A DNA stretch of 64,000 nucleotides from JAFEDN01 sp963795715 (GTDB lineage Bacteria > Pseudomonadota > Gammaproteobacteria > Coxiellales > Coxiellaceae), in contig CAWCIY010000002.1 of NCBI GenBank assembly GCA_963795715.1, positions 372,001-436,000 of the forward strand. Direction: 5' to 3'. The notes under the pieces were generated by a model. That model saw only the letters and a program-made list of their open reading frames with translations. It was not told where the DNA came from and did not search any database. Below, in pieces: positions 45,435 to 55,876 of this stretch. The position numbers were made by a program, and so were the translations under genes. Numbering within the stretch: position 1 is the first letter of the stretch; each line of letters starts with the position of its first letter.

Positions 45435-46622
45435 ATGAAATATCATTTTGCAAAAAGAGTGATTCAGGTTAAACCTTCTGCTACCGTGGCGATTAATACT
45501 TTAGCAAACGAGTTGAAGGCTGCCGGCCGGAAAATTATCAATTTAAGCGTCGGTGAACCTGATTTCGACACGCCCGATTTTATTAAGCAGGAAGCGATTA
45601 GGGCGATTCAATCTGGATTTACCAAATACACTCCTACCGAAGGCATTATTGAGCTGAGACAAGCCATTGTGCAAAAGTTAAAGAGAGATAACCAATTGGA
45701 GTATTCGCCGCAACAGGTTATGGTTTCCGCAGGCGTAAAACAGTCTTTATTTAATTTGATGCAAGTAGTTTTAGAGGAAGGCGACGAGACCATTATCCCC
45801 GCCCCTTATTGGGTTTCATATCCGGAAATGGTCAAACTGACGGGCGCCACACCCGTGATTATTCCCACCTCTATAAAACAAAGATTTAAAATTAGCGCGC
45901 AGCAACTGGCAGAAGCCATTACCCCGCGCACTCGTTTACTGATTATCAATAGTCCCTCAAATCCATCTGGAATGGCTTACACTGCAGAAGAATTGAAAGA
46001 ACTGGCCGAAGTGCTGGAAAAAAATCCGCAAGTGCTGATTGCCAGCGATGATATGTATGAATATATTTTGTGGAGTATGCCGAAATTTGTGAATATTTTA
46101 AATGTAGCTCCCGGATTAAAAGAACGCACTATCGTCATGAATGGAGTTTCTAAAGGTCACGCCATGACTGGGTGGCGAATCGGTTACGCCGCCGGTCCAC
46201 TTGAAATTATTCAAAATATGAAAAAGATTCAGTCTCAAAGCACTACCACTACCGATTCCATCGCCCAAAAAGCATCTGTGGTAGCCATTTCTTGCGATCG
46301 CAAACTGCTGCAATACATGTTTGACGCTTATCGTGAACGGCATGATTTTGTACATCAAGCGTTAACCGCCATGCCCGGCGTAGAGTGCGCTGCCGCTGAC
46401 GGCACCTTTTATGCCCTACCCGATGTCAGAAAAGTGATCCAGCATTTAAATCTCACCTCAGACATTGAATTGGCCAAGGCACTGCTTGAGAAAGGCGACG
46501 TCGCCATTGTCCCAGGCACTGAATTCGGTATACCCGGACATATTCGTATTTCCTATGCCACCAATATGGAAAACCTGCGCCTGGCAATGACGCAAATAGC
46601 GAAAGTATTTGCTGGTAAATAA
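45435..46622 (+). CDS. aspC: PLP-dependent aspartate aminotransferase (class I)
   Basis: A 395-residue type I fold aminotransferase. GEPDFDTPDFI, NSPSNPSGMAYT (Asn-Pro loop), SDDMYEYI, and the PLP lysine in VSKGHAMTGWRIGYAAG near residue 238; the phosphate arginine is in HIRISYA near 374. This matches the thermophilic-type AspC1b group, converting aspartate and 2-oxoglutarate to oxaloacetate and glutamate; prephenate activity also occurs in this group. SD-like AGGGATTC precedes the ATG. Confidence 0.9.
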   Translation: MKYHFAKRVIQVKPSATVAINTLANELKAAGRKIINLSVGEPDFDTPDFIKQEAIRAIQSGFTKYTPTEGIIELRQAIVQKLKRDNQLEYSPQQVMVSAGVKQSLFNLMQVVLEEGDETIIPAPYWVSYPEMVKLTGATPVIIPTSIKQRFKISAQQLAEAITPRTRLLIINSPSNPSGMAYTAEELKELAEVLEKNPQVLIASDDMYEYILWSMPKFVNILNVAPGLKERTIVMNGVSKGHAMTGWRIGYAAGPLEIIQNMKKIQSQSTTTTDSIAQKASVVAISCDRKLLQYMFDAYRERHDFVHQALTAMPGVECAAADGTFYALPDVRKVIQHLNLTSDIELAKALLEKGDVAIVPGTEFGIPGHIRISYATNMENLRLAMTQIAKVFAGK

Positions 46623-46715
46623 TTATTTAATGGCTTCAGTTTACTTTTTGCCGGGACCCATAAAATTTTTACGGTATATCCCGACCGACTATTTAACCTT
46701 CTATGAATTCAGAGG

Positions 46716-47408
46716 TTAAACGATAAGCAATCCTTCATAAAATGCTCCAAATGGTTGGTTTAAGCTTTTAATCTGAATTTCAAGAATCCAACCACCTGCT
46801 GCAAGTTTCTCAGGATATGTATTAGCACCTTTAGTCCAGGCATGTGTATGAGGAAATGCGCCAATTAAATGCCCGGCAGGTGAAAGATTAAATAGCACAT
46901 CCCGATGTTTAGCTTCTCTAGTTATAAATTCATATAATTCAATTCCGGTTGGATTCTCATTTTTCCAATATCTAATGCCTTCTTGAAAAAGAATTTCACT
47001 AGTGTTTTTCAAATGAGAAAATTCCTTATTTTCTCCAAAAACAATCGTTTTACCTACATCACCTTCAATCCCATCTTTGACAATGCCAATATCAATAAAG
47101 GCTATATCTTCTTCCTGTAAAATATAATTTGTCGCAGGCCTGTCTTTAAAAGTACAAAGAGTATTTTGATTAAAGCAAATATACGGTCTATGCCATAATT
47201 TTTCTATACCATGCTCTTTGAATATTATATGTGCCGCATCAGTCGCTTCTGACTCGCTTATACCCGGCCTAATGATATCAATGATTTCATTTAAAATGTT
47301 TTGCGCAACAACTGATACATCTACAATAATCTTAGATTGATTTTGCGCCGTATATAAGTTTGTTTTTTTTATTAACTCATTCATTTTAGTTGTTTGTTTA
47401 TCGCGCAT
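46716..47408 (-). CDS. M24-family metallopeptidase (Xaa-Pro / methionine aminopeptidase fold)
   Basis: A pita-bread fold hydrolase of about 230 residues. The five metal ligands can be placed: Asp in FIDIGIV and Asp in EGDVGKT, His in AGHLIGA, Glu in ILEIQIKS and Glu in AFYEGLLIV at the very C-terminus. IRPGISESEATDAAHIIF matches M24 N-terminal helices. Short for an Xaa-Pro peptidase, so probably a stand-alone M24 domain; substrate unknown. The ATG at 47408 has AAAGGG directly upstream, closer than ideal; a TTG at 47468 is an alternative. Confidence 0.75.
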   Translation of the reverse strand: MRDKQTTKMNELIKKTNLYTAQNQSKIIVDVSVVAQNILNEIIDIIRPGISESEATDAAHIIFKEHGIEKLWHRPYICFNQNTLCTFKDRPATNYILQEEDIAFIDIGIVKDGIEGDVGKTIVFGENKEFSHLKNTSEILFQEGIRYWKNENPTGIELYEFITREAKHRDVLFNLSPAGHLIGAFPHTHAWTKGANTYPEKLAAGGWILEIQIKSLNQPFGAFYEGLLIV

Positions 47409-47468
47409 CCCTTTGACTGTTAGATGGTATTTTCCAGCTTTAAAGCTTCTAATTCTCCTATATGACAA

Positions 47469-47792
47469 GTATATTAAACACTTCTATTGAATTCAACTAA
47501 GATCCTGAATATAAATTAAAATCCCACATCGGAGAACACAAATCACGCAGGGTCACTCATTAGCTCCCGGTCGTCAATAGGCAAGCTGCGATAAACGCAT
47601 CTTAGTTTTCAATATTCGGTGCATTGAGGCCTTCTTACTTCTTACTGACTCTAAGCCACGCTGAACTAACTATAAATATCCAAATTACTGCAAATAAAGA
47701 TAACTTTTTGTTTATAGTATTCATTATTTATACCTCGTTTGTGATCAATCATAATTTAATAGCTCTACTGAGAGATCATCTGTTTTCGGGTA
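47469..47792. other. Gene-free stretch before tRNA-Asn
   Basis: No supportable gene. Short frames here lack ribosome sites and homologous motifs. Confidence 0.4.
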
Positions 47793-47821
47793 TTGACCTG
47801 CGTCCTCATCCTGATTAATAT
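47793..47821 (+). promoter_or_regulatory. Sigma-70 promoter for tRNA-Asn
   Basis: TTGACC (-35, 47793-47798) and TAATAT (-10, 47816-47821) are separated by 17 bp and lie 16 bp upstream of the tRNA 5' end. Near-consensus. Confidence 0.75.
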
Positions 47822-47837
47822 GTTTCTTCCTTACTGA

Positions 47838-47913
<76 letters not shown>

Positions 47914-47998
47914 TAAAATCAATCACTTATAAGAACTTTTTAAAATGTAAAATTTCTGGTGCTACTCTGGTGCTACTAATTAACCGTCACAAAGTACT

Positions 47999-48673
47999 AT
48001 GCTAGAAAATTCATTTGAGAAAGACACAACCTATGAGACTGTCGCCGCTGCGCTTGAAGCTTCCGAGCAAGCGATTACTGAAATTTTTTTCCTCCCGCCT
48101 CACACTCCTCTCACCTATGCTAGTTTTTTCGGCATGGGCGTCGGTCGCCGCGCAGTAGCTTTATCATCAGGTTTTCGCGCGATGGTCAAACAGCGCAATT
48201 CACTTTGCGCCATGCCGATGGTGCGCATGCAGCTTGATACCGCTATCCGGTTTTATGCAGGGTTCTTCGTGACCGATCACCAGCAGTTTTGTCGAGACGT
48301 TCTGAATGGCAAACCAATTAACCAAATGAAAAGCAAGGATGGCTCCAAAATGCATGATAAATATCTTGTTCAACGTGTGGCAGAAAGGAATCCCTGGATG
48401 ATTGATGTTTATGAGACCACTTCAGGCTATATCCATTTTTCACATCGCCACATTAAGGAATCGATTCGAATGCATGAAGACGGAAATGCAAGAATGATAA
48501 TTGGCCCAAACGATTTTGATCGAGAACATAAGCATTTTCTAGAACCCATGCGATGCATGCTTCACCTGAATGAAATCATCAAGTTTGCATTGCAAGACTG
48601 GTTTGGGCGGATGTGTGATCCAGAAGGTATTAAGAAATCCGCAAGTGAACCATGGGGAGAAAAGGTTCAATAA
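47999..48673 (+). CDS. Hypothetical protein, 224 aa, downstream of tRNA-Asn
   Basis: Not recognised. A soluble, His- and Met-rich protein (VYETTSGYIHFSHRHIKESI, split, near 139-158; HDKYLVQRVAERNPW near 118). Its base composition is richer in G and C than the flanking genes, and it starts 85 bp after the tRNA, both fitting transferred cargo. The region before it (about 47964-47984) holds a tandem TGGTGCTACT pair, a small direct repeat. No ribosome site is strong. Function unknown. Confidence 0.6.
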   Translation: MLENSFEKDTTYETVAAALEASEQAITEIFFLPPHTPLTYASFFGMGVGRRAVALSSGFRAMVKQRNSLCAMPMVRMQLDTAIRFYAGFFVTDHQQFCRDVLNGKPINQMKSKDGSKMHDKYLVQRVAERNPWMIDVYETTSGYIHFSHRHIKESIRMHEDGNARMIIGPNDFDREHKHFLEPMRCMLHLNEIIKFALQDWFGRMCDPEGIKKSASEPWGEKVQ

Positions 48674-49054
48674 GGAAAACGAGCCGGGATAATAAGCTAT
48701 TCGTGTAATCCTTTTTTGCTCTTTCATCAAAAATACTTTTTAACGTTTCAGCTATCAAGCAGTAAGTTTAGAAGATAGACAAGATTTATTAGGACATAAA
48801 TCGAGTAGAATCACTGCGCCCTTCCGGTGAGAATATGACCGTCATTAAATTTTTCAATTATAGTGAGTCCACACTATGATTTTCTTGCAAAGAAGGCCGC
48901 GATAATTAAAAATAATAACGTTATTTGCTTCAATGAGCTTCTTGGTGAACTCGCAAAGTTAGTCTTTTAATAACTCTTGATTTGATTCAATTATTTGCCA
49001 CCAAACGGAACGTTTGAACCCGATTCCTTGCAGCTAAGATCGCCAGCCACTGTT
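48674..49054. other. Gene-poor stretch with possible coding debris
   Basis: A short reading YDFLAKKAAIIKNNNVICFN then ELLGELAKLVF at about 48871-48970 has coding-like composition but no start. Otherwise nothing is supportable. Confidence 0.35.
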
Positions 49055-52000
49055 TTATCCTATTCCCAATCTGAGCGATGATAATTTAAGCTGAGACGCC
49101 AGCAACTCCAACTGCTGGATGCGAGCTTTAGCCAAGGATTGGAGAGCACGCGCATCCCGCGGGACATCATTGAACCAGCCATTTCCCTCGCCGTCCAACA
49201 CAGCCTTTTTAACGAACCAACACTCATCTTTATCACTGCCCCTCACTAACACACGCTTTTCGCCCTGCGACCACGCATAGTATGGTGAAATCTGATAAGT
49301 TAGTATGCCGCCACGTTCCCGGATCCGTGGAAGTGAAGCTTCTGTGAAGTTAGGGCAAGGATGAAAAGCACGATCTGGCCTAAAATACTCATTAATCACA
49401 TGCACAGGCAATAGTTTTTGGGCTCCTACCACTACTTGTTGCCAATGATGCTCGCGTTTACTTTCAAACATTTTCCAATTGAAGCTGTCATAATTATCTG
49501 CGTACGCCTGCAACGCTTTGATCAACGGCTGCAAACTAAAATGTTTACCATGCACCGTGCCTTTCTTTTCCAATACCTCAAACTGCTCTCTTTGCTGCTC
49601 TTCCGGTAAATATTTCCGGATCATCTCCCACATGTGCCAATCCATCGCCCATAACGCATATTGAAACGCCGTGATTTCCTTAAATTCTCGACCTGATAAA
49701 TCCGTCACTGTTCCCGCGTGCAGTAACAGATCCCGATCTCCTTGGATCAGCGCTTCCGCATCATCTTGTTCGCCTTTTGCCACCCATTGTAGCAATTGTC
49801 CCAACAACTTCGCACTCACTACCGGTTTAGCCCCGGATTTCTGCGCAGTCAGACTATAAATGTTCTGCGATGCCAAAGTCATTAGTTCTGTTTTAGATGA
49901 AATTAATGGCTTTTTTATTTCCGGCAATGTTAGCCTTTCAGGGGAATGCTGATTGCGCTCCTCCAGGGAGGATAGTTTAGGTTGAGACGACTGCCCTAAC
50001 TGTAGTGTCTGGGTATAATAACTGGTGGTGGGCAATAACTTAGATTGAAGCAACTCCAGTTGCCGCGTGCGTGTCTTCCACAAGGATAGGAGAGCTTTAA
50101 GGTTGACCCATACCATCCCCCCTCCGCCACCCAAACCGCCGCCCCCTAGACCCCAGACCTTGCACCCCCTCACGTTATATTTATCTCTGATAAAAGCATA
50201 CGTCAGTCCAAGTCCCTCTTCCGATGATGAAGACATAAACCACGAGCCACTAACAGTTCCGCGGGCAAGAGTGTATGTTTCTATCTTTTGCGTCCGAGGT
50301 AACCTGGACTCCCACTCTGATAGCCAGGGTCCACTTCGATCATTACGGCAATATTCATTCACGACATGCACGGGCAACAATTTTTGTTCTCTACCCACTT
50401 CCTGACACCACTGATCTTCCGCTTGCTTGTTATAGTTCCATTTTGTAGCATTATTCACATACGTTTGTAACGCTCCGGTCAAACCTTGCAAACTAAAATG
50501 CTGTCCATAGGCCGTGCCTTTGGTTTCTAATTCTTTCAACTGTTGCCCTTGCGCTTCCTGCGACAAATATTTTTGAATCATCGTCCACATGTGCCAATCC
50601 ATCGCCCATAACGCATATTGAAATGCTGTGATCTGCTTAAATTCTCGACCCGATAAATCCGTCACTGTTCCCGCGTGTAATAACAGATTCTGATCTTTCT
50701 GGATCAGGTCTTCCGCTTGATTCTGTTCGCCTTCCGCCACAAATCGCAGTAATTGCTCCAGCGCTTTGACATCTACCACTTTAATTAGAGACTTCGGTGC
50801 AGGCGTAATGGTAAAATGACTCTGCGATAATGACGGCAGCGATGATGCCGGAATTTCCGGTTTCGGCGCTGACGGGCTTTTTTTCAACTCCACTTCCTGC
50901 CGCTTGATCTCTCGCCCCCACTCCAGTTCTGCCTTTAATCGTGCATGGTCTTCCGCCATCTTTTCAGATTCCACCCGTTGCCGCTCATCTTCTGCTTCTT
51001 TGAGCTTCAGCTGCATTACCTCAGCTTGAAATTTCTTCATCTCCCCATCTTCTGGGTCTGCCAAAGTTAATACTCTCGATTCCTTTGTGGTAGATACTGG
51101 CCTCTGTGCTTTTTGCTCCTGACTGATCAATAGGGGTTTTAATTGCTCTACTACTTGGCTCGCTGTCGGACGTTTCGTGGACGTTAAATCCCAGCAAGAT
51201 TCAATAATCGTTTTCAATCTCGGCGGACAATCGCCCGGAATTTCTTCTTTTTCACCGTCTTTAATCCAGCCCATCGCCTGTAATTGATTTTGCGCATCTT
51301 TAAACGGAATTTCACGCGTGGATAATTCCCATAATACCATCCCCAAACTCCAAATATCTGCCGCCGCTGTCACTTCTGCTTTACGCTTGAATAATTCTGG
51401 GGCCATCCATAATACCGTGCCCTTAACAAGGCTCGACTGACTGCTGGTTTCCTGTTTGACTTTAGCCAAACCAAAATCCGCCAGCTTGGCCCGCAGACGG
51501 TCGTCCAACAGAATATTCAGACTTTTTAAATCCCGGTGCAAAATAGAATAGGCATGTAAATCTTTCAGTCCCCAAGCAGCATCCAGCGCGATTTGAAAAC
51601 GAATCGTCCACGGTAAATCCTGACCATTATGTAATAAATGATACAGAGATCCTTTCGGCATCAATTCCATCACCAGCGAGTAATGCGGAGCTTCCAGACA
51701 AATCTTTTTCAGTGGCACTATGTATTTAGATTCCACTCCCAACTGAAACATGATCTGGGCTTCCTGGCGTAATTCCTTGATGGCCTTCTCGGTCAAATGC
51801 TGCGCTTTTAGCCGTTTAATCGCCACCGGTTGTTCATTCCACACCCCTTCATACACCGAACCGTACGCGCCTTCACCGAGTAATTTGCCCAGCCTTAAAA
51901 CCTTGGCTGGAATAGTAATCTTGATACAAATACCTCCCTGTGAATCCAGTTGCGCCAAAACGGGCTTGGTGGGCGAGACAATTTTTTGATCGGCTTTCGA

Positions 52001-52093
52001 CAAGACGATTGGCGGCATCTGTGTGAGCAGCGAACTGTCTTGTAGAAATGGAAATAGATTTGACTGCGATTGATCCTCTTGGGGTAACTTCAT
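49055..52093 (-). CDS. TKL-like kinase with two copies of an unnamed repeat module, 1012 aa
   Basis: Residues about 64-325 form a complete eukaryotic-type kinase: GEGAYGSV, VAIK (Lys93), Glu in RQEAQIM, HRDLKSLN (187-194), DFG, WMAPE and RPTASQ. HRDLKSxN is typical of the tyrosine-kinase-like group. Residues 350-405 are a charged coiled coil. Two modules follow (about 443-690 and 762-1005), each with LLLHAGTVTDLSGREFKxIT, AFQYALWAMDWHMW, GxHFSLQ, LLPVHVxNEY and a closing W/AKxRxxQLELLxSxL helix. The first has a Gly-rich loop near 648-660. No signal peptide. All catalytic residues are present, so activity is likely; a host-directed role is inference. AGGAG lies upstream of the ATG. Confidence 0.85.
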   Translation of the reverse strand: MKLPQEDQSQSNLFPFLQDSSLLTQMPPIVLSKADQKIVSPTKPVLAQLDSQGGICIKITIPAKVLRLGKLLGEGAYGSVYEGVWNEQPVAIKRLKAQHLTEKAIKELRQEAQIMFQLGVESKYIVPLKKICLEAPHYSLVMELMPKGSLYHLLHNGQDLPWTIRFQIALDAAWGLKDLHAYSILHRDLKSLNILLDDRLRAKLADFGLAKVKQETSSQSSLVKGTVLWMAPELFKRKAEVTAAADIWSLGMVLWELSTREIPFKDAQNQLQAMGWIKDGEKEEIPGDCPPRLKTIIESCWDLTSTKRPTASQVVEQLKPLLISQEQKAQRPVSTTKESRVLTLADPEDGEMKKFQAEVMQLKLKEAEDERQRVESEKMAEDHARLKAELEWGREIKRQEVELKKSPSAPKPEIPASSLPSLSQSHFTITPAPKSLIKVVDVKALEQLLRFVAEGEQNQAEDLIQKDQNLLLHAGTVTDLSGREFKQITAFQYALWAMDWHMWTMIQKYLSQEAQGQQLKELETKGTAYGQHFSLQGLTGALQTYVNNATKWNYNKQAEDQWCQEVGREQKLLPVHVVNEYCRNDRSGPWLSEWESRLPRTQKIETYTLARGTVSGSWFMSSSSEEGLGLTYAFIRDKYNVRGCKVWGLGGGGLGGGGGMVWVNLKALLSLWKTRTRQLELLQSKLLPTTSYYTQTLQLGQSSQPKLSSLEERNQHSPERLTLPEIKKPLISSKTELMTLASQNIYSLTAQKSGAKPVVSAKLLGQLLQWVAKGEQDDAEALIQGDRDLLLHAGTVTDLSGREFKEITAFQYALWAMDWHMWEMIRKYLPEEQQREQFEVLEKKGTVHGKHFSLQPLIKALQAYADNYDSFNWKMFESKREHHWQQVVVGAQKLLPVHVINEYFRPDRAFHPCPNFTEASLPRIRERGGILTYQISPYYAWSQGEKRVLVRGSDKDECWFVKKAVLDGEGNGWFNDVPRDARALQSLAKARIQQLELLASQLKLSSLRLGIG

Positions 52094-52419
52094 GGTAAAC
52101 TCCTGTTATGTAATTTCGGATAAAAAAATATTTCAATAGGGACACGAAAATTATCAAGTAAAAACAGCCGCTCTGCAACTGAAAAACATGAACAGGTATC
52201 TATTAAAACGGTTCTTATGGGTTGATAAAGAACAGGTATAGTAGTTTTAGGCAAACCCATAGTCTTGTAAAAAAGCGTCTCGTAAAATAGGATCCAGTGA
52301 TGACTAACATAATAATCTTCTTATTCGAATCGCAAGAATTTCTACTAATTGCTAATTTATAAAAATAAGTTAATATTTATGTTCACTTACTAAAGCCACC
52401 TGATACAAAGGATTTTTCT
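52094..52419. other. Divergent intergenic region between kinase and TPR genes
   Basis: AT-rich, with no gene. It should hold the promoters of both neighbours, but I see no consensus pair I would defend. AAAGGATTTTTC lies before the plus-strand start. Confidence 0.4.
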
Positions 52420-54912
52420 ATGAAAATAACAGAACTGATAGGGAACGACGGAGGAAGCGACTATAGCACTGACTCCGATCAAGAAACAAAAATATTTCCG
52501 CCAACAGAGGAAATTGGATCGTGTGACGTTAGCGAGATAATTGATAAAATTAATAAAAAATTTGCGGAAAATAAACCTATTGACTTAACTGAATACCCTC
52601 CTTTATATGTTATTCATTATAGAGGTATTCATTATTTTAAATCGCTCTTCCCAAATCCAGCATTTAGAAGAACCCGCCGGCATAAGATTAGGGAGGATAA
52701 ATTTCATGAATCTATTTATAGTCCTGCAATTTATCAATTAGCAGAGTTACCGATAGGCGATTCTATAGATAGCCGAGAAAAAATAATACGTATTCGTCAA
52801 GCGCAAAGAAAACTGAGCAAGGATTTTACAACCTTAGCTAACAGACCTGCGCAAGAACGATCATGGTGGGGGAAAAAAAGGAATCATGAAAAATTGCTTT
52901 ATCAACATTATCAACGATTTGTAAATACCTACAGTGAATTTCGTACAGAAAATAAGGAGAAAAAACATGAGTGCTATCGTGTCATGCCCGGCACTGAAAA
53001 TCCTTATGTGTCTACTGCGGATGAAGCACGACATGCAGTGTTGTATGCATTAGGCGCCAAAGCAGAGTCGAGCCACGGGCCCTTAAGACCTGGATACACG
53101 TCTAATGGTCGAGCCAAACACCCTAAAGTCGGTGACGTTCAAATAATAGTTCATAAGTTGCAAAATTTAGCTGCTAAGCAACCCCTATATCTATCCGTAT
53201 TACAAGCCGAAAATAAAGTTGATATAGGTGGTAGACTTTTGAACGAACGTGAAACGACATTTAAGGGATGGATTACCGCAAAGCACATCATACACACTCA
53301 ACAAATTCGCTTTCCTTCGTTTAATATTGAATTTCGTCCGGCTTATCACGCGCATAAATACGGTATTAAATCAAAAAGTTTTAATTTATATAGGCGATCT
53401 ATTTTGGATAGAGGTAGGACCTACGAAGAGACAACATTATTAAAAAAACTAGCGGATCATTATACAACCCAGCTCCATCATAAAGCTCAACAATTCGTAA
53501 AAGACAAAAAAGGATATATTGTTTATCTTGGTTTGGATGGACAATTACGTGCAAATCTACCTACAACAATGAGTGTTCGTGATGAAAGGCGCAATGGGAG
53601 ACTGACAGGGCACGAATCTTGGTTTGAGTATAATCTTTCAAAATTTCTCGAATCGAAATCGAATAATGATACAGAGAGTGACGAAGAATTCCCAATGCTT
53701 CGAAAACAACCACATTTAGCAGCAACCGCTTGTCAAACTGGTCTAACTTGTTTTTCCCAAGCTAATTATGCAGATGCTATTCACGCGTTTTCTCAAGCAA
53801 TTAGGTATGATTATAAAAATGCTAATTATCACGCTAACCTTGCTTTATCAAAATATTTATTGAACAAAGAAGATGTTACAGCCGGAAAGGACTACTTCGT
53901 TGCTTCGCGACTTAATCCCGAAATCGATAACCACTACGACCCTGTATTCCAAAGCTATTTTTCTGATATGCGTTTAAAGAGAGCAAAGTGGTTTAACGAT
54001 CAAGGAAACTTAAAACATCTAGCGAGAGATGAAAAAGCAGCTATTATTAACTATAACAGAGCTATCTTATATGATGAGAATCCCTTCTTTTACGTCAATC
54101 GAGCATTATCAAAATATTTATTAAACAAAGAAAATATCACTGCTGGTTGGGATTATTTCGTTGCTTTGCAACTTAATCCCGAAATTGACAACCAATATGA
54201 CTCTACGCAACGAAGCTGTTTTTCCGATATGCTTTTAAGACGAGCAATGTGGTTTAACCATCAAGGAAATCTAAAACATCAGGCAGGAGATGAAAAAAAA
54301 GCCATTGCTAAGTACACCAAAGCTATTAAATATAATAAAGATTCTAGCTTTTATGCGAATCGAGCTTTGTCCAAATATTTATTAAACAAAGAAGATGTTA
54401 CAGCTGGGAGGGATTATTCCTCTGCTTTACGACTTAATCCTGAAATCAGTAATCAATATGATTCTACACAACGAAGCCATTTTTCCGATATGCTTTTAAG
54501 GCGTGCAATGTGGTTTAACCATAAAGGAAATCTGCAACGTCAATTGGGAGATGAAAAAAAAGCTATTAGTAAATACACTCAAGCTATTGCACTAGATGAT
54601 AAAAGTGCATATTATTATATGAATCGCGCTATTGCTAAATATATGCTCGATAAAAACGATATAACCGCTCAGCAAGACTATTCACAAGCCACCTTATTAT
54701 TTCCAAGTATTATTTCTAATTATACTGATCCCGCTTTTCAACCTATTTTCCAACATCTCAGTCATGCTCAAACTCAATCGACTCTGCATTTATCTAATTT
54801 CCAAAATATAATTATTGTATCTTCGAACAATAAAACCATCCCAAACAGTACTAATGAGAATACAGATAAAAAATCTTCTTCTCTGGAAATGGGTAAACTG
54901 CCTTTCGGATAA
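52420..54912 (+). CDS. TPR-repeat protein with 87-residue tandem repeats, 830 aa
   Basis: The first 430 residues are an unrecognised basic domain (HYRGIHYFKSLFPNPAFRR near 60; NPYVSTADEARHAVLYALGAK, split, near 190). From about 440 to 800 the protein repeats an 87-residue unit that contains TPR helices (KKAIAKYTKAIKYNKDSSFY, YANRALSKYLLNKEDVTAG, LNPEIDNQYDSTQRSCFSD, MLLRRAMWFNHQGNL). The DNA copies of the middle units are very similar, so the expansion is recent. No signal peptide or membrane segment. TPR arrays bind proteins; the N-terminal half might be the active part. SD AAAGGA, 10 bp before the ATG. Confidence 0.75.
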   Translation: MKITELIGNDGGSDYSTDSDQETKIFPPTEEIGSCDVSEIIDKINKKFAENKPIDLTEYPPLYVIHYRGIHYFKSLFPNPAFRRTRRHKIREDKFHESIYSPAIYQLAELPIGDSIDSREKIIRIRQAQRKLSKDFTTLANRPAQERSWWGKKRNHEKLLYQHYQRFVNTYSEFRTENKEKKHECYRVMPGTENPYVSTADEARHAVLYALGAKAESSHGPLRPGYTSNGRAKHPKVGDVQIIVHKLQNLAAKQPLYLSVLQAENKVDIGGRLLNERETTFKGWITAKHIIHTQQIRFPSFNIEFRPAYHAHKYGIKSKSFNLYRRSILDRGRTYEETTLLKKLADHYTTQLHHKAQQFVKDKKGYIVYLGLDGQLRANLPTTMSVRDERRNGRLTGHESWFEYNLSKFLESKSNNDTESDEEFPMLRKQPHLAATACQTGLTCFSQANYADAIHAFSQAIRYDYKNANYHANLALSKYLLNKEDVTAGKDYFVASRLNPEIDNHYDPVFQSYFSDMRLKRAKWFNDQGNLKHLARDEKAAIINYNRAILYDENPFFYVNRALSKYLLNKENITAGWDYFVALQLNPEIDNQYDSTQRSCFSDMLLRRAMWFNHQGNLKHQAGDEKKAIAKYTKAIKYNKDSSFYANRALSKYLLNKEDVTAGRDYSSALRLNPEISNQYDSTQRSHFSDMLLRRAMWFNHKGNLQRQLGDEKKAISKYTQAIALDDKSAYYYMNRAIAKYMLDKNDITAQQDYSQATLLFPSIISNYTDPAFQPIFQHLSHAQTQSTLHLSNFQNIIIVSSNNKTIPNSTNENTDKKSSSLEMGKLPFG

Positions 54913-55242
54913 AAAAATATTCAAAAAACATAAGATTTCTTAATCGAATACCCTAAAAACTATCATTTTTATCTTCCGATTTATTTTTAAAATGTGTGGT
55001 ATGATTTAATAAAAATAATCAAGGCCAAAAATTTTATTCAACTTTTTATTTCAACTGATAGTCTTGAATTTTTAAAATATTTAAAGAATATTGCAATTAA
55101 TAAAAAGGATGGAGACGCAAAAAAAGGAAAAGATTGTGAATTTTTCTTGTTTAAAAGAAATGAAAATCAACTGAATTAATCAAAGGAACCTATAAAGAAA
55201 AAAATTAATAAATTCAATAGGAAAATTGTTTTCTAAAAACAA
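54913..55242. other. AT-rich gap before the Nudix pseudogene
   Basis: A 61-codon frame at 54994-55179 (Lys/Asn-rich) has no ribosome site and no recognisable motif. Nothing else is visible. Confidence 0.35.
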
Positions 55243-55876
55243 ATGGGTGCAGTTTCAGACTGGCGCAGCGAACTATACCCGGTCGCGCCGGTTTATGGAC
55301 AAAAACCTTTACTGGCTTTGGAAAGATCGGTGGCCCCCTTCTTTGGCATTAAGACGTATGGTACACACTTAAATGGCTACTATAAGAAAGATCATCAAAT
55401 TTAGGTTTGGATTGCGCGACGCGCTTCACATCTAAAATTTGCCCCAGATAAGTTAGATAATTTGGCAGCAGGTGGATTATCTTTAGGGTTATCTCCTCAA
55501 GAAAATATGTATAAAGAAGCGATTGAAGAAGCCCAAATTCCTATTCAGTTATTGTCAAACATGCGGAGTGCAGGAGTTGCATCCTATCTGATGGAGACGC
55601 CAAGAGGCATTACTCCCGATACAATGTTTATCTTTCCTTGAATTACCCTCTGATTTTACGCCGACCGCAGACGGAGCTGAGGTCAGCAATTTTATGACCT
55701 ATTCTTTAACTGAATTAACGGCATTAGTGTATGATGTAGGCAGCTTTAAATATAACTCTGCTTTGGTGATCATAGATTTTTTGATTCGCCACGGCGGCAT
55801 TTCTTCTGATCACCCCGAATATTTACAAACCATCACCGCATTAAGGCGGCCATTATTTGAAAACGTACGAATGTAA
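55243..55876 (+). pseudogene. Nudix (DUF4743-type) hydrolase pseudogene
   Basis: Reads SDWRSELYPVAPVYGQKPLL, ALERSVAPFFGIKTYGTHLNGYY, then an in-frame TAG at 55402, then VWIARRASHLKFAPDKLDNL and AAGGLSLGLSPQENMYKEAIEEAQIP, the Nudix box region (EAxEEA) as in the TPP-pyrophosphatase/DUF4743 group. After PDTMFIFP the frame shifts near 55640 and continues to FLIRHGGISSDHPEYLQTI. Two lesions make it a pseudogene. Ends in TAATG, overlapping the next relic. Confidence 0.75.

Noticed and set aside
47624..47818. 64-codon frame just before tRNA-Asn
   Set aside because: It overlaps the tRNA promoter, lacks a ribosome site and shows no motif.
50067..50405. Proline-rich 112-codon frame opposite the large kinase gene
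   Set aside because: It is the antisense of the glycine-rich loop of the kinase and has no independent support.
52369..52377. PmrA-like box (GTTAATATT) upstream of the TPR gene
   Set aside because: Matches part of the Legionella/Coxiella motif but is expected by chance in such AT-rich sequence; no second half-site.
53670..54700. Tandem repeats as a possible CRISPR array
   Set aside because: The 261-bp period is in frame and encodes TPR units; there are no short repeats with unique spacers and no cas genes.
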